Shown: in pieces, positions 1 through 7,481 of the stretch
Position numbering within the stretch: the first letter of the stretch is position 1
Layout of the letters: each line of letters starts with the position of its first letter
Source of the DNA: CAYSLC01 sp964431545
GTDB taxonomy: Bacteria; Desulfobacterota; Desulfobacteria; Desulfobacterales; JAABSP01
Assembly: GCA_964431545.1 (NCBI GenBank)
Contig: CAYSLC010000065.1
Coordinates: forward strand, 1 to 24,272
Direction: 5' to 3'
Length of the DNA: 24,272 nucleotides
Translations under genes and position numbers: made by a program
Notes under the pieces: model-generated
Seen by the model: only the letters and a program-made list of their open reading frames with translations
Databases searched by the model: none
Told to the model about the DNA's origin: nothing

Positions 1-44
1 GACATAAAAATGTCTTGACATAACTCCGTCACATTGGGTTTAAT
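1..44 (+). promoter_or_regulatory. Putative sigma-70 promoter with overlapping GACAT repeats
   Basis: TTGACA at 15-20 and TTTAAT at 39-44 are separated by 18 bases. The motif GACAT occurs at 1-5 and 17-21, and inverted as ATGTC at 10-14, so an operator may overlap the -35 box. The ribbon-helix-helix protein at 140-286 lies just downstream and could bind it. That link is inference from position only. Confidence 0.4.
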
Positions 45-139
45 GGAAATGAGAGGTATCTTCGCAGGGGAGATGTGGAAGTCACCGCGCCGCCGTGAAT
101 CAACCGGATTCGGTCCATCGAAGCGAAGGGGAGACGGAA

Positions 140-286
140 GTGGAAGGAAAGACAAAGGTCAAACAGCTCACGTTGAGGATGCCCGAAAACCTGCATCGGG
201 AATTGAAGGTCACCGCCGCCAGGGAAGGTCGGACCATGGGTGATGTCGCCACCGAATTGATCCGGGATTATTTGGAAAAACAGTAA
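140..286 (+). CDS. Small ribbon-helix-helix (CopG/Arc-type) protein
   Basis: This predicts a 48-residue protein. It has the RHH layout: a basic beta strand near residues 5-13 (KVKQLTLRMP), then two helices ending in VATELIRDYLEK. RHH proteins bind DNA as dimers and often serve as antitoxins or repressors. I chose the GTG start at 140 because AGGGGAG lies just upstream (127-133) and the strand begins a few residues in. An in-frame ATG at 95 would add 15 residues of poor character. No toxin gene follows: the next gene encodes a HEAT-like protein. It is therefore either an orphan antitoxin or a small regulator, and a target cannot be named. Confidence 0.65.
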   Translation: MEGKTKVKQLTLRMPENLHRELKVTAAREGRTMGDVATELIRDYLEKQ

Positions 287-381
287 CCCGCAAACCGCCG
301 TATATCCGCCGAAAAGATCGTCGCACGCTGACCCGCTGAACGTCCCCTGCAAAACCGGGAAACCAGCAAAGGAGGTCAGTC

Positions 382-567
382 ATGAAGTTTTCAGACATCT
401 TCGTCCCGCGGTACATGCACTCCGTTCCGGATGTCCGGGTGAAAGCGGTGGGCAAGATCAAGGACAAAAAGCTGCTGTCCCAGATCGCCGAGAAGGATTC
501 CGAGGCCAAGGTCCGGGAAACGGCCAGGCGCCGGCTCGATGATCTGAAGGACGTCCGGGGCCTGTGA
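382..567 (+). CDS. Small HEAT-repeat-like protein, 61 residues
   Basis: The start ATG is preceded by a strong AAAGGAGG (369-376). The protein is about one and a half HEAT-like helical repeats. Residues 16-31 and 32-58 each show the pattern of a conserved DVRVKAV or KVRETA helix, and the segment LLSQIAEKDSEAKVRETARRRL is typical of HEAT-like repeats, which mediate protein-protein contacts. There is no signal peptide, membrane segment or catalytic motif. A good intrinsic terminator follows at 631-673, so the gene is probably transcribed alone or with the RHH gene 95 bases upstream. Its partner is unknown. Confidence 0.6.
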   Translation: MKFSDIFVPRYMHSVPDVRVKAVGKIKDKKLLSQIAEKDSEAKVRETARRRLDDLKDVRGL

Positions 568-630
568 GGGCCCCGCCCACCAACGGACAACCGGGACAGT
601 TCCCGCGCCACGCCTCCACCTGTTGAACGG

Positions 631-673
631 CTCCGGCCCCTCCTGCTTCCGGCGGGAGGGGCCGGAGTTTTTT
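631..673 (+). terminator. Intrinsic terminator after the HEAT-like gene
   Basis: A perfect 13-bp stem, CTCCGGCCCCTCC (631-643) with GGAGGGGCCGGAG (655-667), has an 11-base loop and is followed directly by six T (668-673). It ends the transcript of the small genes at 140-567. Confidence 0.9.
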
Positions 674-775
674 CGCACGGGTCGATCGAATCGAATCGCA
701 TCTCCACGCGGCGAGTGATGTTCGTCGTTGAACGGCGAGAAGAGATGGGGAGGGGCGACCCCCCGCGATTCCATT

Positions 776-804
776 ATGGGGTCTATCCCCCATACCATTG
801 GTAT
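776..804. promoter_or_regulatory. Two adjacent palindromes upstream of the hemerythrin gene
   Basis: ATGGGG (776-781) pairs with CCCCAT (788-793). Overlapping its right edge is the near-perfect palindrome ATACCA-T-TGGTAT (792-804). The palindrome centre is about 65 bases before the start at 864. An operator is plausible, but no regulator can be assigned. Confidence 0.3.
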
Positions 805-863
805 CCGAGTCGATGTACCATGGGTCGGGTGTGTTCAAATGGTTTCAGAGAAAGGAGGACCCC

Positions 864-1421
864 ATGCACCCTGTGGAGGAACTGACCACCGAGCACCGGG
901 CCGTCGAATCGAGCCTTCGGATTCTCGCCGAAATCGCCAACCGGACCGAACGGGAAAAGGGTATCCCCCAGCCCGGCCACCTGAAGGAGCTGGTGGAATT
1001 TTTCACCGTCTTTGTGGACAAATGTCACCACGGAAAGGAGGAGACCTTCCTCTTTCCGGCCCTGGAGACCAAAGGGGTCGGGCGGGAGGAGGGTCCCATC
1101 GGCGTGATGTTGGCCGAGCATGTGGCGGGACGGGCCTTTGTGGCCGACATCCGTCGGGCCGTGGAGCGGTTCGAAGACGGCCGGGGCGAGGGGTCCCGGG
1201 AGCTGGTGGCGGCGGCCCGGGGGTACATCGACCTATTGGCCAAGCACATCTACAAGGAGGACAACGTCCTCTTTCCCATGGCCCGGGAGAAGCTTGCCGA
1301 CGAAGATGTGGATCGACTCACCCAAGGGTTTGCGCGCATCGAGCGGGAGGAGGTGGGGGAGGGGAGGCACGAGGCCTTTCACGACCTGCTGGAGAGATTG
1401 TCAGCGACCTACCGGACCTGA
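864..1421 (+). CDS. Hemerythrin-like HHE-domain protein
   Basis: This predicts 185 residues of all-helical HHE-domain protein. Such proteins carry a carboxylate-bridged di-iron centre that binds oxygen or responds to nitric oxide or iron. Candidate iron ligands are visible in order: TEHR near residue 10, CHHGKEETFLFP near residues 53-64, AEHV near residue 85, and KHIYKEDNVLFP near residues 127-138. The HxxxE pattern occurs in both halves. The start at 864 has AAAGGAGG (851-858). There is no signal peptide, so it is probably cytoplasmic. The gene stands alone and converges on the receiver-GGDEF gene with a 19-base gap. A role in oxygen or NO sensing or sequestration is inferred from the family. 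Confidence 0.85.
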   Translation: MHPVEELTTEHRAVESSLRILAEIANRTEREKGIPQPGHLKELVEFFTVFVDKCHHGKEETFLFPALETKGVGREEGPIGVMLAEHVAGRAFVADIRRAVERFEDGRGEGSRELVAAARGYIDLLAKHIYKEDNVLFPMAREKLADEDVDRLTQGFARIEREEVGEGRHEAFHDLLERLSATYRT

Positions 1422-1440
1422 TCCGGCGCCGGTCCGCCGG

Positions 1441-2418
1441 CTAGGGCAAGGGGGAATCTTCGTCGGGGAACGGATTGCCGTCGTCGGCGCAGACCCGGTT
1501 TCGGCCCAGGGTCTTGGCCTGGTAGAGCCGCCGATCCACCTGCCGGATCAGGGAGTCGAGGGTCGGTTCCGCGTCGCCGGTCCAGGGGGAGACCCCGGAT
1601 ACGCCGAAGCTGGAGGTGATCCGTACCTTTCCGCCCTCGAAGACGAAGGGGACCGTGGAGATAGCGTCCCGAAGCCGTTCCGCCACCCGGACGGCGCTCT
1701 GGATGCTCGTCTCCGGGAGGACCGCCAGGAACTCCTCCCCCCCGTACCGGGCCAGCCAGTCCACGTCCTCCCGCAGCTGGTCCCGGACCCGGGCCACGAA
1801 GCCCTGGAGAACCGTATCTCCGGCCTGGTGGCCGTGGGTGTCGTTGACGATCTTGAAGTGGTCGATGTCGCACATGAAGACGGCCAGGGGATGGCGGAAG
1901 CGCTTGGACCGCTGGATCTCCGACGGGAGCCGCTCGGTGATGTACCCGCGGTTGAAGCACCCGGTGAGGGGATCGGTGATGGACATCCGCCGGATCTCCT
2001 TGTTCTTGCGGACCAGGTCTTCCCGCGCCTTCTTCAGGGCCAGGTGGGTCCGGACCCGGGCCAGCAGCTCCCGGGCGTTGAAGGGCTTGGCCACATAGTC
2101 CACGGCCCCCACCTCGAACCCCTTGACCACGCTCTCCGTTTCCGCCTTGGCGGTCAGAAAGATGATGGGGACATCCATGGCCGTGGGGAGTTCCTTCAGG
2201 CGGCGGCAGACCTCGAACCCGTCCATTCCCGGCATCATCACGTCCAGAAGGATCAGGTCGAAGCGCTCCGCGCTTGCCATCTCCACGGCCTGGGGTCCCC
2301 CGGTGGCGAAGGAGAGCTGATACCCCTCCTCCCGGAGCACGTTGCCCAGCACCTGGATGTTTTTGGAGATATCATCCACGATCAGGATGTTGCTCTTCGG
2401 TTTTTCGTCCTTTCCCAT
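1441..2418 (-). CDS. Response regulator diguanylate cyclase (REC-GGDEF)
   Basis: This 325-residue protein has an N-terminal receiver domain and a C-terminal GGDEF domain, the layout of soluble response-regulator diguanylate cyclases that make c-di-GMP from two GTP. Receiver residues are intact: acidic pair DD15-16, phospho-acceptor D59, T89 and K111. The cyclase has the metal-binding DIDHF (184-188) and an intact GGEEF (226-230). The inhibitory I-site, RxxD five residues before GGEEF, is not canonical: that slot reads EDVD (217-220), with Arg one position early, so product inhibition may be lost. GAGGAA precedes the ATG. It is the last gene of the minus-strand operon, 18 bases after the hybrid kinase, which is the likely phosphodonor. 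Confidence 0.93.
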   Translation of the reverse strand: MGKDEKPKSNILIVDDISKNIQVLGNVLREEGYQLSFATGGPQAVEMASAERFDLILLDVMMPGMDGFEVCRRLKELPTAMDVPIIFLTAKAETESVVKGFEVGAVDYVAKPFNARELLARVRTHLALKKAREDLVRKNKEIRRMSITDPLTGCFNRGYITERLPSEIQRSKRFRHPLAVFMCDIDHFKIVNDTHGHQAGDTVLQGFVARVRDQLREDVDWLARYGGEEFLAVLPETSIQSAVRVAERLRDAISTVPFVFEGGKVRITSSFGVSGVSPWTGDAEPTLDSLIRQVDRRLYQAKTLGRNRVCADDGNPFPDEDSPLP

Positions 2419-2436
2419 GAAATTCCTCGTGTCTTC

Positions 2437-5052
2437 CTATCTCCGGGCCAACTTTTTGATCTGTTCCACCAGATCCGGGTAGGCGCTCATGGTGGCCATG
2501 ATCCGGTCGATGTCGAAGCCGCCCACATGGAACAGGAGGTTCTCCGCGAACTCCGACAGGATCGACAGCCGGTGGGCCTCGCCCAGGTCCTTGAGCCGCC
2601 GGGCGAACGATTCGATGTCGGGGATCCGCTGGCGCCGATGGGCCGATTTCCAGACCGGCATCAGCTCCGTCTCCAGCCGGTGGGCCGCCTCGGCCGCGTT
2701 CACGGGAATCGGGGCGGGCGGTGTCCTCTCTTCCGACCCCTCCGCCTGACCCCCGGGTTCCGCCGACGTCTTCCCGGCCGCGCCGGCCACGACCCGCCGG
2801 ACCAGTTCCACCAGCGCCTCCCGCTCGAAGGGACGGATCAGATACCCCTGGAACCCCGCCGCCTTGAGGCGATCCTCTTCCTCCTTCATGCCGGAGGCCG
2901 TCAGGGCGATGATGGGGATGCCTTCCAGTCGGGGATCGTTTCGGATCGTTTCCGCCGCGGTGTACCCGTCCATCCCGGGCATCTTGATGTCCATGAGGAC
3001 CACGTCGGGCCGGTAGGTCCGGGCCATCTCCACGCCGGCGGCCCCGCCCTCCGCCTCGATGACGGTGATGCCGTGGCCCTGGGCGAACCCCCGCATGAGG
3101 GTCCGGTTGATCTCCCGGTCGTCCACCACCAGCAGGGTGATCCCCTCAAGGCGCCGTCCCTTCCGCCCCGGAGCCGCTTCGGCCTCCGCCGTCTCCCCCG
3201 GGGCGGCCACCCCGATCCTCGGCAGCCGGATGGTGAAGGCGGCGCCCAGGTCCGTGTCGCTCTCCACGGAGATGGTCCCCCCCATGGCCTCCACCAGGGC
3301 TTTGGAAATGGTCAGCCCCAGTCCGGTGCCGCCGTACTCCCGGGAGCGTTCTCCCGTTTTCTGGGTGAAGGAATTGAAGATCTCCTGCCGGGCCTCCGGC
3401 GGAATTCCGGGGCCTGTATCCGAAACCGTGATACAGAGGTCGAGGGTGCCGTCGCCGTGGATCTGCTCGGGCCTCGCCGAAAGGGCGATGGTCCCCGAAT
3501 CGGTGAACTTGACGGCGTTGCCCACCAGGTTGAAGAGGATCTGCCGGAGCCGGACTTCATCGAGGAGGAGCTTGTCCGGAAGCTCGTCGGAGAGATCCAC
3601 CGTGAAGTCGAGACCCTTTCCGTCCAGCTGGAGGTGGAAGATGGACGCCACCTCGTCGACGATGGACCGGAGGCGGACCGGTTCGTACGCGAACTCCATC
3701 TTTCCGGCCTCGATCTTGGACAGGTCGAGGATATCATTGATCAGGGACATCAGGGCCCCGCCGCTGGAGCGGATCGAGGAGAGGTATCGTTGTCCCTTGG
3801 GATCCGCCACCATGGGGCCGAGAAGCTCGGTGAACCCCAGGATCACGTTGATGGGGGTCCGGATCTCGTGGCTCATGTTGGCCACAAAGGCGCTCTTGGC
3901 GCGGCTGGCCGCCTCCGCGGCCTCCCGCGCCCGCTCCGCCTGTTCCTTCTCCCGCCGCTCCGTGATGTCCACGAAGGAGCCCTCGTAGAAGCGGATCCCG
4001 GAATCGTCCCGGACCTTGCGGCATGACACCGAGACCCAGATCCGGCTTCCATCCTTGCGCAGCAGCGGCGCCTCGTATCCGATCACCTTCCCCTCGGCCT
4101 CCAGAAGCCGTTCGATCGTCTCCCGATCCTCCGGCCGGGCGTAGACTTGGGCCGGGATGTCCGAGACCGATTCGAGGAATTCCTCGGCCGATTCATACCC
4201 CAGGGACCTGGCCATGGAGGGGTTGACGGTGATGTAGCTCCCCTTCTCCGGGGAACTCTGGAAGATCCCCTCGATGGCGTTTTCGAAGATGCTCCGATAC
4301 TTTGATTCGGCCTTCACCAGATTCTCCCGGACTTCCTTCAGCCGCAGGGACATCTTGTTGAAGGCGACGCCCATCTCTCCGATCTCTTTGACCGAGGAGA
4401 GCCGGACGGTCTCCCCCAGGTGCCCCTCCTCCACGAGGTGCATGGCGGTCCGCAGCCGGGTGACCGGCCCGATGACCAGGCGGGAGAGGAGGGAATGGAG
4501 CAGGACGGCCATCAGCACCAAGGTGGTGCCGGCCAGAATGACCCAGAGGAGGATCGACTGGCTCACCTCCGCCTCGAGCCGGGCGAAATCATAGTACATC
4601 CGGATGTATCCGATCTCCCGGCCGATCACCTGGATCCGCCGTGCATAGACGCCCAGGGATCTCTCCCCGATCACCCGCTTCACGAAGGTGGAAGGGCGCG
4701 CGGCCAGGATCCGCCGTTCCGGTTCCGGCAGCCCGGCCCGGAACCGGTCGTCGGTGCTCAGAAAGACCTCGCCGTCGGGCAGGTGGACGGAGACCGCCGC
4801 CATCCCCCCGACCTGGAGGATCTCCTCCAGGGAGGCCAGGAGGGCCCGCTCCTGGCCGGCGAAAAGCTCGTTGGCCAGCTCGTCGCTCTTCTGGAGGTAG
4901 ACCGTGTCCAGGAGCTGGTGGATCCGTTCGACCTGGGTATCGTACCGCCGGGCCTCGAAGGGGTAGAGCACGGCTCCGAAAAGGGAGGCCACCACCGCCG
5001 CCGTGACCAGGATGACCAGGTTGATCTTGAAGTGGAGGCTCTGGGGCTTCAT
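2437..5052 (-). CDS. Membrane hybrid sensor histidine kinase with PAS and receiver
   Basis: This 871-residue protein has, in order: membrane helix about 10-32, periplasmic segment 33-165, membrane helix about 166-190, HAMP 190-245, PAS 247-370, HisKA with phospho-acceptor H395 in MSHEIRTP, HATPase_c with N-box near N512, DTGPGI (545-550) and GGTGLGL (574-580), then a receiver with DD644-645, D688 and T718. A C-terminal stretch of about 90 residues (782-871) is helical but has no Hpt-like histidine motif. The usual receiver lysine before PF is Arg740. The ATG overlaps the stop of the upstream binding-protein gene (ATGA), so translation is coupled. It probably senses ligand through the co-encoded binding proteins and phosphorylates the downstream REC-GGDEF protein. 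The ligand is unknown. Confidence 0.93.
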   Translation of the reverse strand: MKPQSLHFKINLVILVTAAVVASLFGAVLYPFEARRYDTQVERIHQLLDTVYLQKSDELANELFAGQERALLASLEEILQVGGMAAVSVHLPDGEVFLSTDDRFRAGLPEPERRILAARPSTFVKRVIGERSLGVYARRIQVIGREIGYIRMYYDFARLEAEVSQSILLWVILAGTTLVLMAVLLHSLLSRLVIGPVTRLRTAMHLVEEGHLGETVRLSSVKEIGEMGVAFNKMSLRLKEVRENLVKAESKYRSIFENAIEGIFQSSPEKGSYITVNPSMARSLGYESAEEFLESVSDIPAQVYARPEDRETIERLLEAEGKVIGYEAPLLRKDGSRIWVSVSCRKVRDDSGIRFYEGSFVDITERREKEQAERAREAAEAASRAKSAFVANMSHEIRTPINVILGFTELLGPMVADPKGQRYLSSIRSSGGALMSLINDILDLSKIEAGKMEFAYEPVRLRSIVDEVASIFHLQLDGKGLDFTVDLSDELPDKLLLDEVRLRQILFNLVGNAVKFTDSGTIALSARPEQIHGDGTLDLCITVSDTGPGIPPEARQEIFNSFTQKTGERSREYGGTGLGLTISKALVEAMGGTISVESDTDLGAAFTIRLPRIGVAAPGETAEAEAAPGRKGRRLEGITLLVVDDREINRTLMRGFAQGHGITVIEAEGGAAGVEMARTYRPDVVLMDIKMPGMDGYTAAETIRNDPRLEGIPIIALTASGMKEEEDRLKAAGFQGYLIRPFEREALVELVRRVVAGAAGKTSAEPGGQAEGSEERTPPAPIPVNAAEAAHRLETELMPVWKSAHRRQRIPDIESFARRLKDLGEAHRLSILSEFAENLLFHVGGFDIDRIMATMSAYPDLVEQIKKLARR

Positions 5053-6206
5053 TGCCTCGGTTTCGGGGAATCGTTTCGTCCGTTGACCCCGGGAGATGGA
5101 CGGAGCCGTTTCAGAAATCGGGGAACTCCGTTCCGGATCGACATGATCACCGCTCCTTTCACCGGGTCACCAGACGCATCGAAGGTGATGGCGCCGGTGA
5201 TCCCGGTGAACCCGGCGGTTTCGGCGAGGGCGTCCCGGATCCGGCGCCGGTCCGCGGATCCGGCCCGGCCGGCGGCGTCGGCCAGGAGCATGACGGCGTC
5301 GTGGGCCAGGGCCGTGCCCACCCCGAAATTCTCCAGGGCGCCGTACCGGTCCACAAAGGCCTGGGAACGGTGGTCATCGATGGCCGGGGACCATTGGGTG
5401 CAGTAGTATCCGACCTTGAGTTCCCGGCCCCCCCGGACGAAAAAGTCCCCTTCGGACCATCCGTCGCCTCCCAGGGGGACCGAGGGGATCCCCGCGTCCT
5501 GGAGCGCCTTGGCGATCCATCCGCTCTCGTCGTGGCCGGCCAGGAGGACCACGTCCGGGAATGGCGGCCGGAGACTCCGGACCAGCGGTTCGAAGTCGGG
5601 CTGCTTCAGCTTATATTCGATTTCCTCCAGAAACCGGCCCCCCAGATGTTCGAAATGGTCCCGGAAGATTCCGGAGAGCCCCAGGCTGAAGTCGCTGGTC
5701 AGGTCCACGAAGGAGATCGCCGTTCGGGCGCCGAGGTCCCGCCGGGCGAAGCAGGCCATCACCTGGCCCTGGAGCCGGTCCGTATAGCAGACCCGAAAGA
5801 TGTACTCCCCCACGGCCGTGAGGTCCGGATGGGTGGCGTAGTTGGAGATCATGGGAATCCGATTCCGCTGGGCGACCCGGGCCACGGCCAGGGAATGGGA
5901 ACTCCAGGCGGCGCCGATGATGGCCGCGGCTTTGAGCCGGACGGCCTGTTCCGCGGCCACGCTGGAGCCGATGGGGGTGCTCCGGTTGTCGATGAGGATC
6001 AGGTTGATCTTCCGCCCGAGGATCCCGCCGCCCCGGTTGAGCGTCTCCACGCCGATCCGGACCCCGAGCACCGAGGAGGCGTTCGCCTTGGCCGCCGGTC
6101 CCGTCAGGGAGTAGATGGCGGCCACGGGGATCGTCCCCTCCGGTTCGGTGGCCCAAACCGGGAAGGGGAGCATCAGAAAAAGGAGGAGAAGGGCTGTGGG
6201 TTTCAT
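5049..6206 (-). CDS. Periplasmic binding protein, LivJ/Peripla_BP_6 type (first paralogue)
   Basis: This 385-residue protein is of the branched-chain amino acid/amide binding family. A signal peptide (MKPTALLLLFLMLPFPVWA) directs it to the periplasm. Fold landmarks include IYSLTGPAA, GAAWSSHSLA, IPMISNYATHPDL and GDGWSEGDFF. I place the start at 6206, where the signal peptide begins. An upstream in-frame ATG at 6257 would add 17 residues rich in Arg, Gly and Pro. It is closely related to the neighbour at 6278-7399: both contain WSSHSLA, GDYIF- or GEYIF-type motifs and LGARTA. No permease or ATPase gene follows. Instead its stop overlaps the sensor-kinase start, which suggests that it presents ligand to the kinase rather than to a transporter. 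Confidence 0.9.
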   Translation of the reverse strand: MKPTALLLLFLMLPFPVWATEPEGTIPVAAIYSLTGPAAKANASSVLGVRIGVETLNRGGGILGRKINLILIDNRSTPIGSSVAAEQAVRLKAAAIIGAAWSSHSLAVARVAQRNRIPMISNYATHPDLTAVGEYIFRVCYTDRLQGQVMACFARRDLGARTAISFVDLTSDFSLGLSGIFRDHFEHLGGRFLEEIEYKLKQPDFEPLVRSLRPPFPDVVLLAGHDESGWIAKALQDAGIPSVPLGGDGWSEGDFFVRGGRELKVGYYCTQWSPAIDDHRSQAFVDRYGALENFGVGTALAHDAVMLLADAAGRAGSADRRRIRDALAETAGFTGITGAITFDASGDPVKGAVIMSIRNGVPRFLKRLRPSPGVNGRNDSPKPRQ

Positions 6207-6277
6207 CGCGGTTTTCCGAAATCCGGGCCCGGCCGATCTCCGGCCCGGCCCGGACAAAAGGGGCCCCGTGGGGCGGG

Positions 6278-7399
6278 TTACGGGTGCAGGGTCTCGTGGT
6301 AGCGGGCCGTGTCCCCCTCGAACCTGAGAACGATCACCGCCTTGTCCCGGGGATCACCGTTCTCGTCGAAGGAGATCACCCCGGTGGCCCCCCGGAACCC
6401 TTGGGTGGCCGCCAGGGCGTCCCGGATGCGGCGCCGGTCCAGGGATCCGGCACGTTCGACGGCGTCGGCCAGAAGGAGGACCGCGTCATAGGCCAGGGGG
6501 GCGTTGATGCTGGAGATCTCCCTGCCGAAGGTCTTTCGATAGATCTTCCGGAGGTGGATGCTCCGGGCGAAGGGAACCTTGGGATGCCAGGGGGAGGAGT
6601 GGTAGCTCCCGTCCAGGGCCTTGCCGGCATATTCCGAGATCTCGTCCCATGCGTCCCCGCCGATATAGGTGGTCTCCACCCCCATGGCCGCGGCCTGTTT
6701 GATGATCAGGCCGCTGTCCCGGGTATAGCCGGGAATGTAAACAACCGAGGGGGAGAGGCGCGCCACCCCCTGGAGAATCTCCGAGAAATCGACCGCCTTT
6801 CCCCGATACCCTTCGTCCATGGGGACGCTGCCGCCGTGGGCCAGGAAAGAGTCCTTGAAGTAATCGGCGAGGGTCAGGCTGTACGCTTCGTCGATGTTCC
6901 GCAGGATCGCCGCCGTCCGAGCCCCCAGCTCGGTCGCTGCGAACCGGCCCATGGCGTTTCCCTGGAAGGAGTCGAGAAAACAGGCCCGGAAGATGTAGTC
7001 TCCGATGCGGGTCACCTCGGGGTTGGTGGAGGTGGGGCTGATCATGGGGATTCCGGCCGCCTGGAGAACCGGCGCCATGGCCAGGGAGTGGGAACTCCAG
7101 TGTCCCCCGATCACCGCGGTCACCCCCCGGTCGACCGCCTCCTCGGCGGCGAGGGAGGCGCCCAGGGGTTTGCTCTGGTTGTCGAGATGGATCAATTCGA
7201 TGGGGCGGCCGAGCAGTCCGCCGGCACGGTTGACCTCCGCCACGGCAAGCTCGGTCATTTCGATCATGGGGCCGTTGTGGGCGGCGGCGATGCCGGTGGC
7301 GGAGAAGACCGCCGCGATCTTCACGGGCCGGGCGCCGGCGGCCGGTTCCGATAACAGCGCCGGAAGGAGAAAAAGAAAGATAACCGTCCGTTTTCCCAT
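6278..7399 (-). CDS. Periplasmic binding protein, LivJ/Peripla_BP_6 type (second paralogue)
   Basis: This 373-residue protein leads the minus-strand sensory operon. It has a signal peptide (MGKRTVIFLFLLPALL, then EPAAGA) and the two-lobed binding-protein fold: AVFSATGIAAAHNG, IGGHWSSHSLAM, IPMISPTSTNPEV, YIPGYTRDSG and IGGDAWDE. It looks like a tandem duplicate of the gene at 5049-6206, with conserved blocks in the same order but a different pocket (SPTSTN against SNYATH). The two may bind different ligands. No transporter genes accompany it. The gene is divergent from the SBP-GGDEF gene at 7482, so the 82-base gap must hold both promoters. Confidence 0.9.
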   Translation of the reverse strand: MGKRTVIFLFLLPALLSEPAAGARPVKIAAVFSATGIAAAHNGPMIEMTELAVAEVNRAGGLLGRPIELIHLDNQSKPLGASLAAEEAVDRGVTAVIGGHWSSHSLAMAPVLQAAGIPMISPTSTNPEVTRIGDYIFRACFLDSFQGNAMGRFAATELGARTAAILRNIDEAYSLTLADYFKDSFLAHGGSVPMDEGYRGKAVDFSEILQGVARLSPSVVYIPGYTRDSGLIIKQAAAMGVETTYIGGDAWDEISEYAGKALDGSYHSSPWHPKVPFARSIHLRKIYRKTFGREISSINAPLAYDAVLLLADAVERAGSLDRRRIRDALAATQGFRGATGVISFDENGDPRDKAVIVLRFEGDTARYHETLHP

Positions 7400-7447
7400 G
7401 CCCTAATTTCCAAAAAAGAGGTTCGATCCCGCCGGCCCATACCGCAC

Positions 7448-7478
7448 TTGCCGTTTTCTGAAGAAGTGGTATCATACC
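7448..7478 (+). promoter_or_regulatory. Putative promoter with palindrome, SBP-GGDEF gene
   Basis: TTGCCG (7448-7453) and TATCAT (7470-7475) are 16 bases apart. The -10 lies inside the palindrome GGTAT-C-ATACC (7468-7478). The ATG at 7482 is only six bases beyond the -10 box and has no Shine-Dalgarno sequence, so the mRNA may be leaderless. Confidence 0.4.
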
Positions 7479-7481
7479 AAA

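Noticed and set aside
1422..1440. CCGGCGCCGG palindrome as a shared terminator for the convergent genes
   Set aside because: The stem is short and no T-run follows on either strand.
1120..4026. Very long plus-strand open frame (about 968 codons)
   Set aside because: It lies opposite the REC-GGDEF and hybrid kinase genes, has no domain homology and its composition is that of a GC-rich antisense frame.
7420..7440. GGTTCGATCCC, resembling a tRNA T-loop
   Set aside because: The flanking bases do not form a T stem, acceptor stem or anticodon arm on either strand.
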